From assembly GCA_010093685.1 (NCBI GenBank), contig MU006217.1, forward strand, positions 892,911 through 956,910: 64,000 nt of DNA, in the 5' to 3' direction. A model generated the notes under the pieces. That model was not told the DNA's origin and did not search any database. It saw only the letters and a program-made list of their open reading frames with translations. Below are positions 55,851-64,000 of this stretch, piece by piece; positions within the stretch are counted from its first letter, which is position 1, and every line of letters begins with the position of its first letter. The DNA comes from Ophiobolus disseminans. Its lineage: Eukaryota; Ascomycota; Dothideomycetes; Pleosporales; Phaeosphaeriaceae. A program made the position numbers and the translations under genes.

Positions 55851-56043
55851 GGTAGCGAGTGAAGCAGGTGGCCTCTTCAATGGCGAATGGGGTGCACTCC
55901 AAGCTTGCGATGCCGCCAAAAACCTCGGAGGTCCGCCTCGTTGACGGGCACGGACCTCGAACTTTTTGGCCCTGCCCCAGAAAAGAAATCTGCCTCGACA
56001 TGCACGGCAAGAACAACCCACCTAGTCAACACCACCACGCAAA
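55851..56043. promoter_or_regulatory. 193-bp bidirectional promoter of mS29 and RRS1
   Basis: Two start codons face away from each other 193 bp apart, so the genes share one short promoter. Both products are ribosomal or ribosome-assembly proteins (mitochondrial and cytosolic), which makes joint regulation plausible. No PAC box was recognised by eye. Confidence 0.5.
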
Positions 56044-56798
56044 ATGTCTGATACTGAAATGGAAGGCGGTGTCGCGCTCAACGGAGCATCACCCACACAC
56101 TCCCAGCTCGCAGAAAGAATTGACGGCGGCGCAATGGACGTCAAGTCGCCCAATCTGAACGGCGCTGCATCAATCGCAGATTCCACTATATCGAGCAGAC
56201 TGTATGCACTTCACACCCTTCGCCACAATGCTTACTAACACGTGACAGTCCCATCACCGTCGACAAGCCCACACCCTTCACATTCGACCTAGGCAATCTG
56301 CTCGCCAACGACCCAAACCCCGTCCCCGCCTCCGCCGACGAAGAGACCCTCAAAGCAACCGCCCGTGACGCCGCGCAAGCTCTCATAAACCAGCTCCTCT
56401 CAACATGCCAAATCAAGTCCGACTCGGAGGGCGTCCACCTCGTCCTGCCCGCGCCAACAACCGCACTACCCCGTGAGAAGCCCATTCCTGCTGCGAAGGA
56501 GGCCACCAAGTGGGAGCGCTTTGCCGCCAAGAAGGGTATCAAGGACAAGAAGCGCGACGGCAAGCTTGTGTATGATGAGCCGACCGGCGAGTGGGTGCCC
56601 AAGTGGGGCTACAAGGGCAAGAACAAGGAGGGCGAGAACGACTGGCTTGTCGAGGTGGATGAGAAGAAGGAGAAGGCGACTGGAGAGGCGCATGATGCGC
56701 GCGCGGATAGCAGGAAGGAGCGAAAAGACCGGACGAAGAGGAACGAGAGGAAGCAGAGGAATAACGACAGGGCTAGTAGGAAGAACAACGGTGCTTGA
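56044..56798 (+). CDS. RRS1: ribosome biogenesis regulatory protein Rrs1
   Basis: Exons 56044-56201 and 56249-56798; 235 aa. Rrs1 works with Rpf2 to place the 5S RNP in the pre-60S particle. Seen: an acidic N-terminus, then the family core ITVDKPTPFTFDLGNLLAND (split here across the junction), a helical segment (LKATARDAAQALINQLLST), PREKPIPAAKEATKWERFAA, KGIKDKKRDGKLVYDE and EWVPKWGYKG, and a Lys/Arg-rich C-terminal tail that serves as nucleolar targeting. The 47-nt intron restores LPITVDKPTP. Confidence 0.94.
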
Positions 56799-57143
56799 GG
56801 TGGCATTGCGAGCTGCTGAGTGTACATGTGTGTGCGATATCCATTTGACGGTTGCATTGGGTGGCGTTTGGGACTGAAGAGACAAATTTTCAAGGCGTAT
56901 GTGGTATAAAAGCTGGGCCCGTACTAGGGATGTGAACAAGAGCCAACGGTCAATATCTTGTATTTGGAACATATCAAAAACACTTGCTACCGCATCAAGG
57001 CTGACACAAACAGGCGGCAATACCTTTTGCGATAAGAAAGTGACCGTGTATAATTCCTTCATGTCGATCTCATCTTCTCAAATATTAAATTTCCACATCA
57101 CCTACACATCCTCCGTTCCACCCCAGCTCCACCATCCACAACC
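56799..57143. other. intergenic between convergent RRS1 and the ACS-family MFS gene
   Basis: 345 bp; 3' UTRs; nothing else seen. Confidence 0.4.
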
Positions 57144-58960
57144 TCACAGCGTGTACAAGAAATCCGGCCTCTGGTCACCCATCTCCGCCGCCTCCTTCTC
57201 GCTCTTGCCCTCGACCCACACGTCCCTCTTCCCAGCCATCCTCTTCTTATTCTCCCATATTAACATCGTGCGCGTCGCAATACTCCCGCCCAGCAAAAAC
57301 AGTGTCAGGTAGGCCAACACGACCCCATGCCCCAAAAGGAACCTGGGCTTATCTTTCTGCCGGTAGATATTGCTACTCACCACGCCGTTCAGATTGCCCC
57401 ATCCAATCACAAACCCGAGTGTTACGCCACGTTTATACACGCCCTCGACGTTGTTGGACGCCCAGGAGATAGTGTTGGCGATGCACGGATAGATTCCTAT
57501 CGCGCCGAGGAAAGTCCCTGCGTATTGCACGCCTGGGAGAGACGAGCCGATGAGCATTGCGAAGCCCACGATGCCGAATAAGGATATAAAGATATTACAA
57601 AGTCCGCGTTGCTGCGTGCGATCTGCCAGCCATCCGATGAAAACTGTCACAATCGCTGCAGCGGCGTAAGGAGGCACGCTAAGCAAGTTCGCCCTCGTGG
57701 ATGTGTAGCCTAGGTTTTGGAGGATAGTGGGGAGGAAGAGTGAGAAGGCGTAAAGAGAACCGTCTGCGCCCATGTATATGATTGCGAACATGAGTGTCTT
57801 CCAATCCTTGACGGACTGCCAGAAGTACTTCGTTTGGAACGACTCGTGGGAGGCTGATGCTTGCTTGTCGTCGCGTAGGCGGCGCAGGACACGCGCGCGG
57901 TCATCAGGTGTGAGGAAAGTGGCTTCGGCGGGGAAATCGTGGACCATCCAGTAGGATGCTATGCCTACGAGGATCGTGGCGAGGCCTTCGAGGATCTGAT
58001 GGCTTGTTAGGTGGCTCGAGAAGATCGTGGGATGGGTATGGGAGCGTTACGAATATCCAGGCCCAGCCGGGCTTGCCTCCTACGCCGCGCATTTGGGCGA
58101 TGCCTGCTGCGAGTAGACCACCGAAGGAACCGGCTAAGGCTGCGGCGGAGAAGAAGATTGCTGCTCGGATACCGAATTCTGAGCGCTTGTACCTTTACAG
58201 ATGGTACTAGGTCAGTGTATGCCTCAGACCAACTAAACGAATGGGGATGACCTACCAGCAAGACAGATAGTAATTAACACCAGGGAACAGCCCAGCCTCA
58301 GCCACGCCTAGCCACCAACGCTGTGAAGTGTAAGTCAGTGCCAGAAACCAGTGCCATCAAAGCTATATCAAACCATACTCACCGCAGTCATAAGCCCCGC
58401 ATAATTATGCACCAACCCCATACACGCCATACAAATACCCCTAACATCGCGTCAGCCCCATTCCCATTCCCAAACTAATACACATCCAACACTTACCACC
58501 AAATCATAATAATCGGCAAAAACACACTCGGCCTCAGCCTCTTCAAAAGCACATTCGTCAACGGCTCAAACACCGAGTAACTCACAAAGAAAATGGTCAG
58601 ACTCTCGTTGTACTGCCCATTCGACATGTTCAGGTCTTCTTGCAGCCCGTCGACTTTGGCGTTGCCGATGTTTGTCCGGTCCAGGAAGGAGATGAGGTAG
58701 AGGAAGGAGAGCCAAGGGATGAGGGCGAGGTCGAGTTTGCGGAGGAGGGTGCGATCCTGAGATGGGGGCGTTAGTATAGTGTGTTAGAGATGGGGTTGGG
58801 GAGGATGTTGGCGTACGTGAGCGGCGCGTTCTTCGTCGCTCAGGCCTGCGTCGGGGTCGGGGAGGTTTTCGATGGTGTGTCGTTCGGTCTCGACATTCTC
58901 GGTGCCGAGTTTCTTTTCTTCGCTTGCGCTGTCCCTGGGGTGTTCTGCTGCTGTGGCCAT
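57144..58960 (-). CDS. ACS-family (Dal5/Tna1-like) major facilitator transporter
   Basis: Exons, in gene order: 58817-58960, 58497-58756, 58383-58440, 58256-58320, 58051-58192, 57144-57995; 506 aa. Seen: a charged N-terminus, about 12 spans, and signatures of the anion:cation symporter family: DLALIPWLSFLYLISFLDRTNIGNA, RWWLGVAEAGLFPGVNYYLSCWY, EFGIRAAIFFSAAALAGSFGG, and late NVEGVYKRGVTLGF. Relatives carry allantoate, nicotinate, pantothenate or biotin; the substrate is not predictable here. The five introns are 55-63 nt and fall where this family usually has them. Confidence 0.88.
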
Positions 58961-59803
58961 GTTGGGCGATGTGCGTCGAGATAGTCGTTGTATTGTGTTT
59001 TAATTCTTCAGCTGTTCGCCAGTGATGTCCGAAGCTATTAGACGTGATCCGTGGGGCTGGAAATCGTACTGCAAGTCGCATACGAGCAGCGACGGCACTT
59101 CCTTATGAGTGTCATACGTCAACATGTCCATCTGTGCCTTTCACGCGGTCTTCCATCCCGAGGCTATCTGACCACCTATCAAAATCCCAACTGCGCAGCA
59201 AGAGTTCCCCATACCCGTTCCTTATCCCCACCATCAGGATTTAGCGTGGTGTCGATCACCTCATGGCACCAGAACTTGTATTGTGCGACGCGGCCGTTGG
59301 ATGAATATCGGGTGACATGTGTAAAGCAGCATCGTCCTTTGGATATTGGCTTCAAAGATTGGCTGCATGTTCGAGATGCTCAACGGCGTAACGTCATGAT
59401 GCCGAGGAGGCAGATGTTCGGAGGCTTCTTGTGAGTGTGGGGTGGCCAATGGGATGCGGGGTCGTTGCTAAGCTTCTCCACCGGCGCGCCTTGTGACGTG
59501 CTTCTTTGAACATCTTTTCTTCGGGCGACTCTCGGCAAATTGTTGTGGCATTCTTGCCGCTGGCGGTGGTTCGACGCTCTCGTGTTGTGGGATTCGATGT
59601 TCTGAGAACTACTCTGCATACAACATGGCAAGTGTAGCGACTCGGCTCTGTGAAACACACAATGGCGATAGTATGGAACGAGCAGTTAGCAAGAGACGAT
59701 AAATGAATATTGCGAACAATATTGATTTGAAATATGATTGTATGGATATGTAGCCAACTCTCGGCGCCTTTTCTACGATGGGAAGAAAATCGAACAAGGA
59801 GCA
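58961..59803. other. intergenic between the two MFS genes
   Basis: 843 bp without a supported gene. It holds the promoter of the ACS-type gene and the 3' region of the DHA2 gene. Confidence 0.45.
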
Positions 59804-61793
59804 TCAAGTAGTCTCCTGTATCGACTTCTCAACTGTACTCGCGGAATGTGGTGGGTGCGACACCGCAGTAGTTTCGGAGTCTTTCTTAGGGCTCGCAGAC
59901 CGTGACACAGTGATTTCGGTGGTGTTCACATTCTTTTCACTTGTTTCAACATCGTCTCTCTTCGGAGCTGCGGCCTTCGTGAACTCGTTCTCTTCCTTGC
60001 GGACTGGCATCACACCAAAGATGCCCAGCTTCTTTCGGACCACCATCAGGATTACAGTGACGATGACGTTGAGTCCGGCGAATGCCAACATGATCTGGAA
60101 TTGCCTGTTGTAGCTTCTGCCAAATAAGTCTCCAATGCGATTTCTTGTTTCTTCGGGTAGATGTGCGACGTAGCCACTTGATTGTTGCACCGCAGCGATC
60201 TGACTGGGAGACAGGAATGCTGACAGTCGACTGCTAAGAAACTCTCGATGGATAGCCGAGCATATAGCGACAGCTACACAGCCTCCGAGGGTGCGAACCA
60301 TGTTTAGCGCTCCAGTGCCAACTGCCATATCTTTCTCTGCGACAGACGTCGCCACAAGCATGAAATAGGGAGGATTTGAGAGGCCGAGGCCAAGACCCGT
60401 AATGATTTCGAAGCCATACGTTCCGGGCCATAAGTGTGAATAAGATGGGAGACTACCAAGAAGCCCAACACCGACACACACAAGAGCACCAGACGCTATC
60501 AAAACAATTTCGATAGGCACCTTCTTCGCGGCCAACCCAGCCGCCATAGCACCGACTGGAGTCATCAGAGTGGCGGGCAATAGAAGGATGCCAGCTCTCT
60601 CGGCGCTCGTGAAGTTGACTGACTGGAACCGTTGCGGTAGCTGCACGAAGATGACATAAAATGGCATTCCGACCAGAAATTGCGACCTGGGAAAAGATTA
60701 GCGATGTTACAATATACATGAAAAGAATTCTTACAGTAGTATGAGCGCCATCGAAGGGTTTTTAAGGAAGTGTATTGGAAAGATCGGGTCTCTCGGTGTT
60801 TTGTAGGTGACCCAAGCTTCATACACTCCAAATATGACGAATAGAGCGATACCAGCTGTCAGAGTACCGATGACGATACCGCTGTTCCACTGGTATGCGC
60901 CTCCAGCCTCTTGCAGCGCAAAGATCAATGGTATTGGCCAACAGACGGAGAGAATGCCTCCCAGACTATCAAGACCGCGGATGCGTTCAATGTTTGTCTT
61001 GCCGTCCTTCAGGGCCGGTAGCGATATGAAGAGGAGGATCATTGCGATGATCATGATCGGGCCACTGTCTAATGTCAGCCAACGAAGTTCAGGGCAGAAC
61101 ATACATGGCCTACTTTAAAAAGAATATCCATCTCCAGGTGGTCCGATCTGAGATGATACCTCCAAATAAGGGGCCAAGAAGGTTGGCCATAGCGAACACC
61201 GAGCTAATGACGCCTGAGTAGACTAAAGATAGGTCCACGAGGTCAGTTGATGTCTTCTTTCCAGTTCACATAGACTTTACGTACAACCAATCTTCTCAGG
61301 GACGACGAGCTTCATAATTGCGACGAAAGTGAGCGAATATAGCGCTGAGCCCCCAATGCCTTGAAATGCGCGAAATACAATCAATTGCACCATACTTTGA
61401 GCTGCTCCACAGGCCATGGAGAAGATCAAGAATATGGCGGCGCACGATATCAGGAGGGTTTTAAGGCCCCAGATATCGCTGAGTTTTGCGGTAATCATCA
61501 AAAAAGCTGTTGAACAGTAAGCTTGCGAGATGCTAGTTTTGCGATCGCTACTTACAATTGTACGTTAACAAATATGCTGTAACAAGCCACGCTCCTTGCT
61601 CCAGAGCATCGAAGCCACTAGATATTTTGATGAGAGACGTAGTAACGATTGTAGTATCCATCGCAGACATGAACAAACAGAGCCATAGCCCAGCAATGAT
61701 TGTGTGCAACCTGGCTTGGCTGATTGTGGGAACAATGGATACCGGAGCCGTTGAGGGCTCGCCTGTCATTGTGGTTTTCTCATCTTGAGCCAT
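59804..61793 (-). CDS. DHA2-family 14-span MFS drug:H+ antiporter
   Basis: Exons, in gene order: 61556-61793, 61285-61506, 61114-61222, 60735-61064, 59804-60686; 593 aa. Seen: about 14 spans, MDTTIVTTSLIKIS in the first (DHA motif D1-like), WLVTAYLLTYN, AKLSDIWGLK (motif A), VFRAFQGIGGSALYSL (motif B/C region), NLLGPLFGGIISDRTTWRWIFF, and a charged Ser-rich C-terminal tail. Known for the family: export of toxins, drugs or secondary metabolites. No biosynthetic genes lie nearby, so a general efflux role is more likely than a cluster-linked one. The four introns are 48-62 nt; junctions restore N-S-FLMITAKL and FFLNGPIM. Confidence 0.88.
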
Positions 61794-62790
61794 GGTAAGT
61801 GAGGAATACAACACGTGTGCCTGCCTCTTCCCCGCTCCCAAGCGAGTGGATATAGTCAGGCGTCGTCTTACAGGTTCCTCAGGAGGGCGCTCGCAACAAC
61901 GGCAATCGCAATATGAACAGGCACGAGGTTAAAAATGTTTGAACAAGGAGGGCAACTCATGCTGCGAGGCGACGCCCTCGGTGTTATGAAGTTTGGCCAT
62001 GGAAAGGGATTAGACTACTGCCGGTACAGGCGTCAAATACGAGTCGAGGAATAAGCGAGTGCGAGGCGCGGGTGCATGTGGCAGCCCGGATGAAAGCAAT
62101 CGCCCGCTGTCATGTTGCACCCATTTGTTGGTCACTCCTTCGGCTCTATGTGTTTGGTCCGTACGATGGGCAATTGTTCAACCATTGTCTAACTTGGAGA
62201 AAGGTCCGGAGCAACATTGAGCGCGTGGAAACGCTTTCGCACGTAAGAAGGGGATGGTGGTGGCTGACTGAAAGAGCCGAGGCTCTGTGCGTGCGCATCG
62301 ACATCTGCACCACAAGAGTCTCGCCTTTTTTTGGAATGACCATCACGAACGCCGTTGCTAGGTCTGACTATAAACTTCGACGATAACTCTGACAATAACA
62401 TTGACTGTGTCCACGCCCGGCTCCGGTTTGTAGCGCTGGTGGATGTCGTGACCGTAGTTGTGGCTTCCACAAACGCTGCGCAACAAGGCGGGTGGACGCC
62501 TGACAGCGACATCGGATTCTCGAATAGTATTCCTTCGTGTTTTTAAGCCTTCATTGAGATGTGTGGTGACGGCGGTGATGTTGGAGAGGAGGGGCGGCGC
62601 GAAACTCACGCGTGCTTGACGTCAAACGTCAGATGTCCCCTCGCGCCTTCCACACTTGCAAAAGTCGCGCTCTCACCTTCCCGCGCGCGCAATTTGCACC
62701 TCCTTCACCAATTCCTGCTCCAAAAATCCCGTTCGTCGCCTTCTTTGTCAATTGGCTATTCCGGCCTCACTTCCATGAGTATCATACGCC
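61794..62790. other. divergent upstream region of the DHA2 gene and the right-edge gene
   Basis: 997 bp. No gene supported. Just before the right-edge gene an upstream ATG at 62775 opens a 20-codon frame (to 62837) that overlaps the main start in another frame. Confidence 0.45.
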
Positions 62791-64000
62791 ATGACTTGCA
62801 CAGCGTTCGAAGCTGCACTCAAGGAAGAAGAGAATGACGCGTCAAATACTCGACTGTACGCGCTCATCGAGTCTGGAGACTACAGCGGCAATGACCTCCT
62901 AAATATCGCCGAAGATTACCTAGAGGCTTTCTGCAGTCCCGCCTCAACCCATGTTCGACGACGATGGATCGGAATGGCACTTCTGGGGATGCTGAATGCG
63001 TCGCATGAAGTGGCCAAACACTTGCAGGTCGAGAAGTGGAGACTTCAAAAGCTGGGCGATATCATTCTACGTCCTTCTGAGCGCGAAGAGACCAAAATCG
63101 TTGCTGGCGTGGTTATGCGACAGGCACTTGAAGACGGCATCGAGTTTTTGAGCTTCTGGGCATCCGACAAAGTCAGGCACAGTGTACCAAACTTCCCTAA
63201 AGAGCATGGGCCGCGCTGGATCAAAGCATTTCAGGATTTTATCGATGCTCTAAGTAACCTGGCGCTAGCAAACTCTGTCACAGACGCAAGCATACTTTAC
63301 CCTGTTTCCGTCATGGCCTCTGATGGCTTCAGATGGGCAAGCTCGAACGACAGTGTTCCGATTTACATCGTCCAGGAGGGATCGCTCGTGGTTCTTCTAT
63401 CCGAGGATTTTAGACGCGACATCCAGTTTCTAGACGTGCCAGTAGCGCACATCAAAAGCACAAAGACTCGGCCATCTACTTCTCTGTACGACTCCCAGTC
63501 ACAAATGACGGTGACGGGACACGAACCATGGGACGTGATCCTGACGCTCGAGCATGACCACTGGACCTACTGTCTGGACACAACGAATCGCACGGCCACC
63601 GAGGTGACCATCCTGCTCGAGGACTCCGCAAATGCGAGGGAATGCCACAAATCTATTACGGAGCTACTGGGCACCGGGAACGCAACACCACGTCCTACGC
63701 GTCATCCAAGAATGTCAAGAAGCACGCCTATTGATATCAGTTCATCACCGTCGCCGAAAACAGACGGATCTACAACACAAGGTCGCCAAGCAAAAACGAC
63801 TGAGGCTGTCAAGTTAAGCGCAAGGCATCATGCGCAGCCTACCGCCCGTCATAGCAGTTCTGCGATTACTAGCCGACAGCAGGAACGCACTCGACCAGAC
63901 ATGAACCCCGTACAGTCTTCCTCGGATGAACTGGGACATAGCTCAAATGGCGAGGTGGATCTGCCACGTCAATCTCTCCACAATGCGCCTGCCGCGAAGT
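62791..64000 (+). CDS. unrecognised protein, 3' truncated by window edge (ARM-like plus PH-like layout)
   Basis: The frame from ATG at 62791 stays open for 403 codons to the end of the window. I do not recognise it with certainty. Seen: residues about 1-180 look all-helical (DLLNIAEDYLEAF, RRRWIGMALLGMLNAS, WIKAFQDFIDALSNLAL); 185-300 look beta-rich and end in a helix (VPIYIVQEGSLVVLLSED, WDVILTLEHDHWTYCLD, ARECHKSITELLG), like a PH fold; 300 onward is Ser/Thr/Arg/Gln-rich and disordered. This order resembles the N-terminal part of the meiotic axis proteins Red1/SYCP2, but that is inference from layout only. A bromodomain-free transcription or chromatin protein is an alternative. The start follows a short overlapping upstream ORF. 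Confidence 0.6.
   Translation, partial: MTCTAFEAALKEEENDASNTRLYALIESGDYSGNDLLNIAEDYLEAFCSPASTHVRRRWIGMALLGMLNASHEVAKHLQVEKWRLQKLGDIILRPSEREETKIVAGVVMRQALEDGIEFLSFWASDKVRHSVPNFPKEHGPRWIKAFQDFIDALSNLALANSVTDASILYPVSVMASDGFRWASSNDSVPIYIVQEGSLVVLLSEDFRRDIQFLDVPVAHIKSTKTRPSTSLYDSQSQMTVTGHEPWDVILTLEHDHWTYCLDTTNRTATEVTILLEDSANARECHKSITELLGTGNATPRPTRHPRMSRSTPIDISSSPSPKTDGSTTQGRQAKTTEAVKLSARHHAQPTARHSSSAITSRQQERTRPDMNPVQSSSDELGHSSNGEVDLPRQSLHNAPAAK

Noticed and set aside
57144..61793. The two MFS genes plus the DHA2 type as part of a secondary-metabolite cluster
   Set aside because: No polyketide synthase, NRPS, terpene cyclase, P450 or pathway regulator lies within the window near them.

Overview
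This window is nuclear DNA from a filamentous ascomycete, most likely a Dothideomycete of the Pleosporales type. The support is: about 31 intact or partial protein genes on both strands at high density; many introns of roughly 46-66 nt with GTRNGY donors and CTAAC/CTGAC branch points; typical fungal families (HET domain, Zn2Cys6 regulator, UNC93-like, DHA2 and ACS transporters); and an SdhB protein whose third-cluster histidine falls at residue 277, the numbering familiar from Alternaria-type fungi. The order is an inference; the species cannot be read from the sequence. No tRNA, rRNA, CRISPR array or prokaryotic feature was seen.

Layout. 0-16.6 kb is mainly housekeeping: the end of dolichol kinase (SEC59), ATG1 autophagy kinase, RRP9 (U3 snoRNP), RPT4 (26S proteasome ATPase), a WD40-cyclophilin spliceosomal isomerase, a secreted PAF-acetylhydrolase-like esterase, a HAD phosphatase and SDHB. 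16.6-25 kb is accessory: a TA-flanked MITE, a HET-domain gene, an HSL-type esterase and a helical-TPR-ankyrin protein resembling a STAND receptor without its NTPase. 25-45.3 kb returns to conserved genes: UNC93-like MFS, mS41, ARPC1/ARC40, a Zn2Cys6 factor, eIF3b/PRT1, a BAR-PH-ArfGAP, ATP11, an Erg26-like dehydrogenase and CDC6. 45.3-50.9 kb is a second accessory block holding three tandem paralogues of an unrecognised family that share an MDLPQEL-type start, the middle copy broken by three in-frame stops, plus a diverged direct repeat. 50.9-64 kb carries a CHK2/Cds1-type kinase, ATG10, mS29, RRS1, an ACS-family and a DHA2-family MFS transporter, and an unrecognised gene running off the right edge.

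The genes are not an operon or a biosynthetic cluster. Recurrent themes are autophagy (ATG1, ATG10), mitochondrial function (SDHB, ATP11, mS41, mS29), ribosome and translation (RRP9, RRS1, eIF3b) and replication/checkpoint (CDC6, CHK2). Several neighbours are divergent over short shared promoters (RRP9/RPT4, mS41/ARC40, Erg26-like/CDC6, mS29/RRS1). Three genes hold predicted introns whose length is a multiple of three and which stay open in frame, so naive ORF calling gives wrong proteins for ATG1, CDC6 and the Erg26-like gene. All exon structures here were derived by eye from splice consensus, frame and family conservation; none has transcript support.
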